Shown in pieces: positions 19,101 through 26,842 of a stretch of 30,747 nt of DNA. The translations under genes were made by a program, and so were the position numbers. The stretch spans positions 1-30,747 of IMG/VR virus record IMGVR_UViG_3300046820_000417. One strand, given 5' to 3'. Position 1 is the first letter of the stretch; each line of letters starts with the position of its first letter. Source of the stretch: a virus. The notes below the pieces were generated by a model. That model did no database searches. It worked only from the letters and a program-made list of their open reading frames with translations, and was not told where the DNA came from.

Positions 19101-22100
19101 AGGAGGAATGTCTCCGCTTGCCATCTTTGCCTGAATTAAAAACTCTTGTCCACTATCAATAAGTCCGTCTTTTCTTAGGTTTCCTGCTTGTGTATTAACA
19201 ACATCCACATAAGCCAACTGATTTGGATCATCCTTGTACTTTGCAGATACAGCCTTCTTCATACCGCTCATCATTGACTCTTGCATGCCACCAGCACTGT
19301 TGTATTGAGAAACTATGTCTGCTTGCATTTTTGCTTGGGCTGCAGTTAGTTTATCTCTTTCTCCCATCTTGCCTTTTTCGCCTAAATACTTATTTTCAAG
19401 TTCTCGTGCTTCATTGATCTTACCTTGAAGTTTAAGTTCTTCAATCTTATTTTGATAGTACATATCCATAGAGTCAAGCATTTGCTTATTTTGTTCCATT
19501 GCAATTTTTGCATCTACTGCATATGCTGCTCCAAGTTGTCCTGCTTGGGCTGCGAACTTCTTTGAAGCAAAGTATCCTCCGATTGCTCCTGCTGCAGCGC
19601 CAATTCCACCACCAATAATTGCACCAACTGCGTTTCCAAGTACTGGAACAACTGATCCTAGCGCTGCTCCAAGTGTTGCCCCAATTGCTGCCCCACCTGC
19701 TGCTGACGCACCAATACCAGCCATCTGAACTGTCTTTTGTCCAGCCATCTTAGTTATTGGGTTGGCATTTTTAATATTGTCAAGACTGCCCTGCATTTTA
19801 GTAGCATTATCATTAATCATTTTAATTCTAACATTGTATGGATCTTTTTCTAGATTCTCTCCATTTGGACCAAGGAGAGTTTCTAGTTGTCCAATTACCT
19901 TTAGTCCAATAGACATATCTCCTGCTTGTCTTGCAGCGTTCATTGCTAAACTCTTTGCTTGACCCATATCCATAGCACCAGACATTATTGCTGCAGAAAG
20001 TTGACCTGAAAGATCTTGTGCTGCAACATTTCCCTTGCCTGCAGCATTTTGCTGTGAAATTCTTTCTGTTAGTGCCTTGCCTTCCTTGGTTTGAATAAAT
20101 GCTTCACCGTATGTTGTCTTTCCTGTTGCTGCACCAAGCATTGAGAATGAGTTTTGTCTTCTCAAATCCATTTGCTCTGAGGCTGTTACCTTACCGCTAA
20201 ACTTTGCAATTTCATTTATTGCAGAACTTGAACCTCTAAACTTTTCATTTTCTTCTAAAACCTTATTTGCTGCTTTATCAAAAGCCATTCTTAGAGCCAC
20301 AAAAGATCCAACTGTTGCTGTCAGACCAATTGCTACTGCAGCCATTGGACTCTTGAGCATCGGAAGAATCATAGCAAGACCCATCAATGGCATCATAACT
20401 TTCTGTGAAATTTCTCCAACCTTACCTGGAGCCATGGATCCAATCATTGCTACACCAGATGCAATTCCAAGCGCACCACCCATTCCCATTCCTGGGCGCT
20501 TACCTGCATCTATCTTTGCCTGTCTCTTTGCTTCTCTGTTTTCAACAAATGTCTTAACTCTACCAAGTGGGGTTCTCTTCTTTGCTTCTTCTGCAGCCCG
20601 TGCATCAATAACAGATTGCTGGTATGCTACCTTTGCTGCTAACTTACTTCTTTTTTCTTCTAGTGCAGCCTGCTTTCTTCTGCCTCGCATAACTGGGTCA
20701 ATTGGTCCAGTTGTTCCATAGAGTGCAGTCTTAGACGCATTGGCCTTTGCCTGTGTTTTTGCTTCTGCTCTCTGTCTTTTTTCTATTTGACGACGCAATG
20801 ATTTTGCATCAGCATCTACTGGGCCAGTTCCATAAAGCATTGTTCTTGAGGCTGCTGCTGCTGATTGAGAAAGCGTAGTTCCAATATTTGCTCCAACTGC
20901 CTTTGCTTCTGCAACTGATCCTCTTGCTCCATCAACAATTGCTGCTGTGGTTGTTGACATTGCTTCTGGAGCATTTGCCTTTCCACGCAATCTAGGTCTT
21001 TGGCGTACTGATGATTCAACTTCCTTTGAAGCAATTCTTGTATCTTTTATTCCTGAGTCAGACTTGAATTTACCATTGTTTGGTTCTGTAGGTATTGGCT
21101 TTGTGTTTCCCTTAGCATCTTCTTGAACCTCATCAGGCTTTACTAAGATACTGCTATGCTTTTGATGTAACTTTTTCCAGTCAACCTTTAGTCCTGCTCT
21201 AAGTCTTGCTAACATCTTAGTGTATTGAGGCTTTAGTGGATCATTGTCTGGCATATCTGCTAGATATGGGACCATTAGAGAAATCTGTCTTTTAATTTCA
21301 TCTCTCATGGCTTTATGATATTGATCTGGTGTTAGATTTAAAGCAATATCCTTAGTTGCATTTGCAAACCAATTAGGAGAGTTCTGTGGGTTTGCCTTAC
21401 TTTTTTCTGGAAGACCCTTTAGGTTTTCTTCTGCCATTTGCTCTAGAGATGGCATCTTCTTTGATAGTTTTCTCTCTCCAGAGGCAGAATCAAACACTCC
21501 TGCAGGTCCAACATCAGTTAAAATATTACCGCCTAAGTTTCCTGCTTTGAGATCTTTATCTCCACGAAGGTTTGCTGCCACTAACTGTCTAAAATATTGT
21601 TCCTGAGTAAATGTCTTTGGAATATTTTTTGTGTCAAAGTTTTTGTTAAATTCAGACTCTAGGACAATTATCTTTCTCTTCCCTTGTGGGTCTGAAGGAT
21701 CAATCATTGTTTTAATGTTTTGTTCTGGTGTATCAAGTCCCTGAACAACTCTGGCAAAGTCTGTTGCTCTCTTTTCTGCTATAGCATCTAGTTCGCTCAT
21801 CATTGGCTTTACAAATACTTTTTTGCCGTCAGGCCTCTCATAAAGACCACCCATGAAAGATGCCTCTTTAAAACTGTAACCAGATGATGGAGCAATTTGT
21901 TTTCCAAAGTCAGTAGGAGGAAGTTTTCCAGACACTGTTTTTGTTGCGGCATCTGCAACACGCTCTAGGACCGTCATCTTTGATTGACTTGGCAAGTCTG
22001 CTGCTCTTTGTGCTATGGCCTTTGCTCTTGCCCGTTCTGTTGCTGCGTTGCTCCTTGCTTGGCTTTTTTCATCTTGGCTAATGTTTACTCTATGGCCAGA

Positions 22101-24974
22101 ACCGAGACGATTCATGTTTACGACTGTTCCATCATTTAATGTTACTGTGGCTGATCCAGTTACAATCTTGCCAGCGTTGGTTTTTCCAGTTCCTTCTCTT
22201 TCCTGAATATCAAAACTTTTTATAGCACCCTTCTTTACTGCATCTTCTAAAATTTTTCTACTTTCTTCTGGAGTGTTTCCTAATCCTCTTCCAAGTAAGA
22301 ACTGAGTAGATGTATTGTATAGTTTTTCTGCTTGAGTGTATCCCGCAGTTTTTGCAATATCTGGTCTCTCTGCTGGGATTCTTTCTGTAAATATTTTCTT
22401 AACATAGTCATCATTAACATGTGTTATTTTTTTATCTGCCAAGTCTTGCTTGATCATCTCTATCATTGCCTTATCAAAAGGATCAGCAACGGCACCACTA
22501 ATCTTAGATGCTTCCCACTTATTTGGTCCTAACTTGTCCCAAGCATCTATAAAGTTTTGAGCAGGAATTCCAACACCAGAACTCATTGACATGTTCATTG
22601 ATGCTGGGAATGTAAACATTAATTTGTGCAAAGTTGCTGTAGTTGGCTTTAGACCTTGTGATACCAGAATTGCCTCAAGCGCTCTTAGTTTGGCCTTTTG
22701 ATCATCACCCATAAAAGGATTATTTTTAATGATATCGGAAATTAGTTTTTGCTCACTCTTTCCACCTACGTGTGTTTTTTGTGTTTGTCCATCTGCCGTT
22801 ACTTCAGGTGTTCCACCATTAAATCCTTGTACACGCTTTCCTGCAATCAACTGTGCAATCATTGGTCTGTTTGCTGGATCTTGTGCTGCCTTCGCTGGAA
22901 TAACCGCTTCTCCAGGAGTAAGCATTGTTGGAACTGTATCCCTGCTTCCGCTTCCTGGAACTTCTGTAGTTCCTGTAGAGTACTTCTTTAGTCCAGGAGT
23001 TCTTCCTCCACCTCTGACTGGGCCAGTGAATCCTGCCTGTGCTGCGATTGCTCTTCTATATGCTGCTGCAAGTGAGTTGACTGCAGTTGTTTCAGATGTA
23101 AATGTTTGTCTAAGTTTTTGGTGAACCTGATCAAGAGATGCTGCAACTGCTGATGCTTCTAATTGCTCTTTTGTTAGATAGTTAGTTTGCTCACCTAAAA
23201 CAGTGCTTGCATTTCCAGTTCTGTTGTACATGGACTTCATATTTGCAAATAGTTTAATTATGTTGGCAGCAGCGTTTGCTATCAAACCAAATGTCATCAA
23301 AAGTACTGGACCAATACCAGCAACTGCTACTGTAAATACAGTTAAGAACTTTTTTGTTCCGTCACCAAGATTATTAAACTTATCAAGAACTTTTCCAACA
23401 AACTCAAGGATAGGGGTTAGAGCCTTTAGGAACTGCTCTCCAACTGGAGCAAGAGCAATCTTAAGATCTTCCATAGACTTCTTAAACTTGTATGATGTTG
23501 TATTTTGTATCTTATCTAATTCTCGTTGTGACAAAATTGCAAGTTCTTCTGTAGTTGCTCTTGTAAGTCCTAGAACTCTTTGTGCCTGTGTTCCCTGCGC
23601 TGTTACGTTTTGGAATAGTGTAGAAAGTCTTGAGAACTGAAACTTACCAAATAGTTGTTCAATTGCACGAGCACGGTTAAGTGGGTCAAGTGTGTCAAGT
23701 GCCTGTGCAAAACCAACCACTGTTGCCTTGATGTCTCCCTTGTTTGCTTCAACAATTCCTGTAATGTTTACGCCAAGATCTTTAAGAAAAGCGCTTGCTT
23801 TCTTTGATGGATTAATTAAAGATGCCAGACCAGACTTGAGTGCGTTAGCACCTTCTGATGCATTAATTCCACCTTCCTTCATTGCTGTTAGGAAGAATGC
23901 AAGATCTTCTACATCTCCGCCAAGTTGTTGTACAACTGGTCCAGCCTTTGGAATTGCAATTGTTAAATCCTCAATAGAAACAACAGTTTGGTTTTCAACT
24001 GCGTTGAGGAAGTCAATCTTCTTTGCTAAATCTTCTGTTGCAACACCGAATGCATTTGTTACAGAAATAGTTGTTTCTAATGCTTGTGTCTGCTCTACTC
24101 CACCAAGTACTGCCAGTCTAGTGGCCTGTGCAACCTGTGCTGTTAGTTCTGCACCCATCTTGCCCATTGCTGCAGCATCAGCAGCCATCTTCATCGTATC
24201 TTCTACAGCAACACCGTACTTGGTATATTCCTTTGCAAGAGTCTGAATTTGCTTGATCATTGCATCAGTTTCTTCTTGCGTTGTAAACATTTCTCCGTAT
24301 ACACGCTTAAATCTAATTGCCTGCTCTTCCATTGCCATGAATGTCTTTGAGGCCTGTGCTCCAAGCATTGCAAGAGGAATTGTAAATCCAACCATCAACT
24401 GACGGCCTGCCCACTGAGTGTTCTTACCGAAGTTTAGAAGATTGGTTGATCCTTGCTTTAGTAGTTGATTTAGAAGTTGTTGTCTTTGTGCAGCAATGGC
24501 AGTTTGTGTGCCAAGGTTTTTCATGTCAAGGGTTAGAGGTCTTACAGCAATTGACTCTAGTGCTCCGTTAGCACCACGACCCAACTTAATATATTGAGTC
24601 TGTATATCTTTTACACGCTCTCGTGCAACCTTGTTAATTGTTTCAAACTCAGACTTAAACAGTCTACCAAAAGTTTTTGTTGCTGCTCCAGTGTATCTGA
24701 AGTACTCTCTAGATGTTAGTTTGTTACGCTCTAGCGCATCAGTGAAATGCTCTGTACTGGTTGTTACCTTTCGCATAGATGCCTGGAATTGTCCAGTTGC
24801 ATTTATTGCGTTCATCAAGTTCTGGGCTTGATTTGCAGATACCGCAGCAGCAGCGGTACCAGACTTTGCCATTTGTGTATGGAAGGCTGATATTTGACGT
24901 TGCAGAAGTTTTAGACTTGCTAAAGCATCAGACGTATCAATATTTACATGAATATTGGATTGAACATCAGCCAT
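16140..24974 (-). CDS. Tape measure protein with inserted kinase-like domain
   Basis: Sets tail length and lines the tube. 2944 residues; at roughly 0.15 nm per residue this predicts up to about 440 nm, less if inserts are not ruler. Residues about 185-450 match the phage minor-tail tape-measure core (NTQWAGRQLMVGFTIP, PKAGPVVQQLGGDVEDLAFF, LFGKFQFSRL). Hydrophobic segments lie at about 545-580 and 1495-1565; a glycine zipper (GAAIGATLGAALG..IIGGGIGAAAG) at about 1756-1806. Residues about 720-1280 are an insertion with a kinase-like part at 1018-1175. Two LYGT-GP(I/V)D repeats lie at 1378-1426. An Ala/Lys-rich helix lies at about 2744-2792, and an MLTPGE motif occurs at 684 and again near the C-terminus. 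The site GAGGTG precedes two ATGs; ATG 24974 opens this frame. Confidence 0.95.
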   Translation of the reverse strand: MADVQSNIHVNIDTSDALASLKLLQRQISAFHTQMAKSGTAAAAVSANQAQNLMNAINATGQFQASMRKVTTSTEHFTDALERNKLTSREYFRYTGAATKTFGRLFKSEFETINKVARERVKDIQTQYIKLGRGANGALESIAVRPLTLDMKNLGTQTAIAAQRQQLLNQLLKQGSTNLLNFGKNTQWAGRQLMVGFTIPLAMLGAQASKTFMAMEEQAIRFKRVYGEMFTTQEETDAMIKQIQTLAKEYTKYGVAVEDTMKMAADAAAMGKMGAELTAQVAQATRLAVLGGVEQTQALETTISVTNAFGVATEDLAKKIDFLNAVENQTVVSIEDLTIAIPKAGPVVQQLGGDVEDLAFFLTAMKEGGINASEGANALKSGLASLINPSKKASAFLKDLGVNITGIVEANKGDIKATVVGFAQALDTLDPLNRARAIEQLFGKFQFSRLSTLFQNVTAQGTQAQRVLGLTRATTEELAILSQRELDKIQNTTSYKFKKSMEDLKIALAPVGEQFLKALTPILEFVGKVLDKFNNLGDGTKKFLTVFTVAVAGIGPVLLMTFGLIANAAANIIKLFANMKSMYNRTGNASTVLGEQTNYLTKEQLEASAVAASLDQVHQKLRQTFTSETTAVNSLAAAYRRAIAAQAGFTGPVRGGGRTPGLKKYSTGTTEVPGSGSRDTVPTMLTPGEAVIPAKAAQDPANRPMIAQLIAGKRVQGFNGGTPEVTADGQTQKTHVGGKSEQKLISDIIKNNPFMGDDQKAKLRALEAILVSQGLKPTTATLHKLMFTFPASMNMSMSSGVGIPAQNFIDAWDKLGPNKWEASKISGAVADPFDKAMIEMIKQDLADKKITHVNDDYVKKIFTERIPAERPDIAKTAGYTQAEKLYNTSTQFLLGRGLGNTPEESRKILEDAVKKGAIKSFDIQEREGTGKTNAGKIVTGSATVTLNDGTVVNMNRLGSGHRVNISQDEKSQARSNAATERARAKAIAQRAADLPSQSKMTVLERVADAATKTVSGKLPPTDFGKQIAPSSGYSFKEASFMGGLYERPDGKKVFVKPMMSELDAIAEKRATDFARVVQGLDTPEQNIKTMIDPSDPQGKRKIIVLESEFNKNFDTKNIPKTFTQEQYFRQLVAANLRGDKDLKAGNLGGNILTDVGPAGVFDSASGERKLSKKMPSLEQMAEENLKGLPEKSKANPQNSPNWFANATKDIALNLTPDQYHKAMRDEIKRQISLMVPYLADMPDNDPLKPQYTKMLARLRAGLKVDWKKLHQKHSSILVKPDEVQEDAKGNTKPIPTEPNNGKFKSDSGIKDTRIASKEVESSVRQRPRLRGKANAPEAMSTTTAAIVDGARGSVAEAKAVGANIGTTLSQSAAAASRTMLYGTGPVDADAKSLRRQIEKRQRAEAKTQAKANASKTALYGTTGPIDPVMRGRRKQAALEEKRSKLAAKVAYQQSVIDARAAEEAKKRTPLGRVKTFVENREAKRQAKIDAGKRPGMGMGGALGIASGVAMIGSMAPGKVGEISQKVMMPLMGLAMILPMLKSPMAAVAIGLTATVGSFVALRMAFDKAANKVLEENEKFRGSSSAINEIAKFSGKVTASEQMDLRRQNSFSMLGAATGKTTYGEAFIQTKEGKALTERISQQNAAGKGNVAAQDLSGQLSAAIMSGAMDMGQAKSLAMNAARQAGDMSIGLKVIGQLETLLGPNGENLEKDPYNVRIKMINDNATKMQGSLDNIKNANPITKMAGQKTVQMAGIGASAAGGAAIGATLGAALGSVVPVLGNAVGAIIGGGIGAAAGAIGGYFASKKFAAQAGQLGAAYAVDAKIAMEQNKQMLDSMDMYYQNKIEELKLQGKINEARELENKYLGEKGKMGERDKLTAAQAKMQADIVSQYNSAGGMQESMMSGMKKAVSAKYKDDPNQLAYVDVVNTQAGNLRKDGLIDSGQEFLIQAKMASGDIPPAVFRSLLGMAAENKDIAPKMMNIITKFSGATSESIGVAAQNILGADKVINKEVQTSFITRVEAFEKDSDALDFTKNIIKLNNLNAVIPSDVMVSYYTDPKNKEQYEKLNTMLDGIEGKKDLTATFVYEIMPEVKGTAAFDEAYFNTLTEDQQKVYTTTIASLINIPDPQIIESEDFKAWRKESGPLGGAGVTGSKAYIIQKYKEAQGQKAVVDNVQVNANAPVSTGGDKGGGSKVESSPLDDLVKKLRDVRKNQIKVTEGWSASRKALDSLFGGKKTIDVFSGIENDIRKLGGSQDFIEMIVGMDPKEYEKRKNSLFKFDNKGNIIALKRDAKNIQEAMNSIAMGDWNSSMEAESKALDDQSKAFNRIAALGVPVANAYDLITDKTIAQAIANGVNDKTLKTLISRYKGLAVAQEKSAAIQATKTDIAQFKKDRVQEDRIRSKYSSETAFAIGSDENLKAMESAIAAQQSRVNSLISKGADRGQIMAAQKELNSMISDFDERLNQLKNTIGFMQDMFDEGFGNAMEAFDVQETALQIKFNLDTKESAKIIEEAQNTIAGIQYKIDDKEASLKAIEDQEQKINEKYDERIKALDEVEKANATITNQQRGQLSLAEALTSGDIAAAARAAQDMRAQQAADAVTKQKDAVEQSRQYELNSVKAYDPTTKSYRTRKELEADIKKLQDEIFDLEEKKIEPAQEFIRLKQVQLDKDVENLTVLGKTRDAWEAIKNQVDLAMINSKKFIESMQLALNTQGKLIQGYNNQQASGNDPIVPAAYTPAPVVPGETPEQKAAREAADRAAKAAADKAAADAKAAAEAKAKADAAAAEAARIAAINANINVPSFLASQESGAIGAASIAAKMAAAVKPKTAAEIVAERKAKYGYLSKGGFVPKYFAAGGFAKGTDRIPAMLTPGEFVMSKYAVDSYGVENLKKINNGDTPSGAVYNNTYTLTVNAKTDANPNEIAQAVMATIKQVDDRRIRGIGINGR
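16600..16745 (-). repeat. Ala/Lys-rich helical repeat near tape measure C-terminus
   Basis: Low-complexity stretch of GCA/GCT codons giving roughly residues 2744-2792 of the tape measure, a TolA-like Ala-Lys-Asp/Glu helix. It makes Gln- or Leu-rich shadow reading frames in other frames, which are not genes. Probably a single long helix. Confidence 0.7.
20700..20843 (-). repeat. Two-copy LYGT-GP(I/V)D repeat inside tape measure
   Basis: Two copies about 38 residues apart, TMLYGTGPVDAD and TALYGTTGPIDP, each followed by a basic helix. They occupy residues about 1378-1450. The role is unknown; they lie between the kinase-like insertion and the second hydrophobic segment. Confidence 0.6.
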
Positions 24975-24992
24975 CCATTAACACCTCTTTAT

Positions 24993-25319
24993 TTAGTTAT
25001 TTGCAAGGCTGCCAAGCAATGATGCGTCAGAAAGTTTAATTCCTGATGCCTCTTCGACAATCTTGTATACTGTTGGAAGGTCTAGATTTTCTTCTAGGGC
25101 TTCCTTGTCTTCTGCCAATTCTGGCTTGTATTGTTTCATTGCAATTTGTACACAGTCCATAAGCAAGTCCATAGACTTTTCATTATCTTCTGCAACCTTT
25201 GCGATATCCTCAAACTTCTTCATAAATGGACGAAGTAGAGAGATCTTGAGTGGTCTGACCTTGATCTTTGTACCATCGATCAGTGTTACGGTCTTTTCTT
25301 CTGTTGTGGCAGTTGCCAT
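24993..25319 (-). CDS. Tail assembly chaperone, short paralog (G-like)
   Basis: A 108-residue acidic helical protein directly before the tape measure gene, the position of lambda gpG-type chaperones that keep the tape measure soluble and guide tube polymerisation. It aligns over nearly its full length with the N-terminal half of the upstream 225-residue chaperone: both share SLID/TLIDG starts, PLKI, a long acidic helix ending MxQY.P, and the motif DLPTVY.I...A.GIK. It has its own extended -10 promoter and a strong AAGGAGG site. The stop is followed after 18 bases by the tape measure start. No slippery heptamer is seen near the 3' end and there is no room for a frameshifted extension, so this copy seems to supply only the short form. 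Confidence 0.82.
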   Translation of the reverse strand: MATATTEEKTVTLIDGTKIKVRPLKISLLRPFMKKFEDIAKVAEDNEKSMDLLMDCVQIAMKQYKPELAEDKEALEENLDLPTVYKIVEEASGIKLSDASLLGSLANN

Positions 25320-25345
25320 TTATTCCTCCTTATAAGGTTTAATCA

Positions 25346-25354
25346 ATTATACCA
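25346..25354 (-). promoter_or_regulatory. Extended -10 promoter for short chaperone and tape measure
   Basis: Minus-strand TGGTATAAT in the 57-base gap between the chaperone genes. The predicted start near 25339 leaves a short leader with AAGGAGG before ATG 25319. It would let the short chaperone be made in excess over the long paralog, as the G form usually is over GT. Confidence 0.6.
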
Positions 25355-25376
25355 TAGCGCAGGCTTATTTTTGCTA

Positions 25377-26054
25377 TTAATAAGTTTCATAATCAAGGCC
25401 CATGCCTATTCCAAAACCAGCCCTTTCAGCATTTACGCCTTGCAAAGCCAGAATATCATTTCCATTAGTTGCTGCACCTTTGCTAAATACTCTAGCCTTC
25501 ATGTCTTCCCACTCATTACCACTGCCAGAGTTCTTGTCTAAATCTACCCCTTGCATTGCAGCAGAAAATTTCTTGTCTGAATAATCTAACTCTCTTTTTA
25601 TTTGCAGGGTTGCTGTTAACTCCTGCATAGATAAGGAAGACTCTAACTCCTCATAGTCTTTCCAAATACCAAGCAAAAAAACCTCAGACTCTAGTTTTGC
25701 CAAGTCTAGTGTATCCCAGGTTGATCCGCTATCTACTGCTTGATTCTTTACTGTATTTTCTGATTTTTCATTAATTTTAATTCCCGCTGCAATATCGATT
25801 ATTTCATAGACTGTAGGAAGATCTATACTATCCTCTAATTCTTCTATTGTTTTTATTGATGGACAATATTGCTGCATAGCAACAAGAGCGCATTTTGCTA
25901 AAATAGCAACCGATTCATCGTCAGTTTCTGCATCTTTAATTTCTTCAAAAGTCTCTAAAAATTCTCTAAGATATTTAATCTTCAGTGGGGCAGCAATAAT
26001 AACGCTCTCATCTATTAATGATATTTTTTTAGTGTCATATACTTTTGTTGCCAT
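25377..26054 (-). CDS. Tail assembly chaperone, long paralog (GT-like)
   Basis: A 225-residue protein whose first 100 residues are paralogous to the short chaperone and whose last 120 residues (WDTLDLAKLESEVFLLGIW, LQIKRELDYSDKKFSAAMQG, then a glycine-rich YETY end) take the place of the T domain in lambda gpGT. In most siphophages G and GT come from one gene by programmed -1 frameshift; here the extension is in frame. The start used is ATG 26054. An ATG ten codons upstream exists but would reach into the terminator. No Shine-Dalgarno precedes ATG 26054, and an extended -10 (TGGTATACT) lies six bases upstream, so leaderless translation is predicted. Confidence 0.82.
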   Translation of the reverse strand: MATKVYDTKKISLIDESVIIAAPLKIKYLREFLETFEEIKDAETDDESVAILAKCALVAMQQYCPSIKTIEELEDSIDLPTVYEIIDIAAGIKINEKSENTVKNQAVDSGSTWDTLDLAKLESEVFLLGIWKDYEELESSLSMQELTATLQIKRELDYSDKKFSAAMQGVDLDKNSGSGNEWEDMKARVFSKGAATNGNDILALQGVNAERAGFGIGMGLDYETY

Positions 26055-26060
26055 TATATA

Positions 26061-26069
26061 AGTATACCA
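26061..26069 (-). promoter_or_regulatory. Extended -10 promoter, leaderless, for long chaperone
   Basis: Minus-strand TGGTATACT, six bases before ATG 26054. Transcription from a normal -10 would begin at or next to the A of ATG, and there is no Shine-Dalgarno, so a leaderless mRNA is predicted. It directly follows the UUCG terminator. Confidence 0.62.
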
Positions 26070-26070
26070 A

Positions 26071-26101
26071 ACAGAAAGGCCCAACCCCGAAGGATTGAGC
26101 C
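26071..26101 (-). terminator. Rho-independent terminator with UUCG loop
   Basis: Minus-strand hairpin: a 10-base stem (GGCTCAATCC / GGGTTGGGCC, including two G-U pairs) around a TTCG tetraloop, followed by TTTCTGTTT. It lies just after the stop of the major tail protein gene and before the promoter of the long chaperone. UUCG tetraloops are very stable. It should cap the tail-tube transcript and reduce read-through into the chaperones. Confidence 0.88.
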
Positions 26102-26120
26102 TCTCATATATTAAGTTGTA

Positions 26121-26777
26121 TTATGCTTCTAGTGAACGGTCTACGATCTTACCGTAAGACGCATTGTCGTTTGGAAGAAGACGGAATGAAACTTCAAACA
26201 TTGTTGCTTCATCACGCTTTGCAGATACTGTAACATTCTCAATTGAGAGTGCACGGTATGCTACGTAAATTCTTTCCTTTGGATCTAGAGCAGAACCAGA
26301 ACCTGGGCCTACTGCTACAAGTCCACGCTCTAGTGGAACATCTCCAATATCTCCAGCAGACATCTTCATTGCTTGAACGCCTGTTGATGGTGATGTTAGA
26401 TCTGTATCTGCTCCTGCAATTGCTACTAGAAGGTTTTCTAGTGTTGCTTCTGCAAAAGATGTATTTAGATTAACTGTCATACCTTGCTTGAAAAGACGAG
26501 CAACGTCGAGAAGTTGATCTACTGCTACATCACCAAAATCTGGCTGGAATGCGAGTTCCAAACCATTTGATGTGTAACCGATGTTTGTATAATTTTCATC
26601 TTCAGACAAAGTGTCCTTGTATGATGTTGCGGATGCTGTGAATACTGGAAGATCTGATGCTGCTTGAGTATCAGTAATCTTGCCAGTCAATGCTTCGTAT
26701 CCGATTGGACCTTCATGCGTAAATAGTGCTGCTGCACCTACGATGATATTGCTACTTGAACCACGGCTGTATGCCAT
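26121..26777 (-). CDS. Major tail protein (tail tube)
   Basis: A 218-residue protein with the length and pattern of siphophage tube subunits. Features seen: an N-terminal region with a GLELAFQPDFGDVAVDQLLD segment, central loops, and a C-terminal beta part (ERIYVAYRALSIENVTVS, AKRDEATMFEVSFRLLPNDN, YGKIVDRSL) typical of tube proteins with a late S.K.D....EV.FRLLP motif. The start is ATG 26777, with AAAGAGGTG at good spacing; the longer reading (to 26822) lacks a site and covers the promoter. The gene has its own promoter and terminator, which fits a protein needed in many copies. It sits between neck genes and chaperones, as expected. Confidence 0.88.
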   Translation of the reverse strand: MAYSRGSSSNIIVGAAALFTHEGPIGYEALTGKITDTQAASDLPVFTASATSYKDTLSEDENYTNIGYTSNGLELAFQPDFGDVAVDQLLDVARLFKQGMTVNLNTSFAEATLENLLVAIAGADTDLTSPSTGVQAMKMSAGDIGDVPLERGLVAVGPGSGSALDPKERIYVAYRALSIENVTVSAKRDEATMFEVSFRLLPNDNASYGKIVDRSLEA

Positions 26778-26826
26778 ATATTTCACCTCTTTCATTTTAT
26801 TAAAAGGGGGTTGTTTCCTCACCTTA

Positions 26827-26835
26827 ATTATAACA
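26827..26835 (-). promoter_or_regulatory. Extended -10 promoter for major tail protein
   Basis: Minus-strand TGTTATAAT with no clear -35. The predicted leader runs from about 26820 to 26778 and contains a CCCCCTTTT run and AAAGAGGTG. The AAAGGG just before the -10 can pair with CCCCCTTTT after it, so a weak hairpin overlapping the promoter is possible. Confidence 0.6.
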
Positions 26836-26842
26836 CCCTTTA

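Noticed and set aside
23692-24246. 184-residue plus-strand ORF
   Set aside because: Antisense shadow of the conserved tape-measure core; no start signal.
24993-25060. Frameshift extension of the short chaperone
   Set aside because: No slippery heptamer near the stop and only 18 bases before the tape measure gene.
25740-25800. Possible -1 slippery site in the long chaperone (GAAAAAT near the domain junction)
   Set aside because: It does not fit X XXY YYZ in frame, and the gene is already open through the extension.
26778-26822. N-terminal extension of the major tail protein
   Set aside because: It would begin inside the probable promoter region and has no site; ATG 26777 has AAAGAGGTG.
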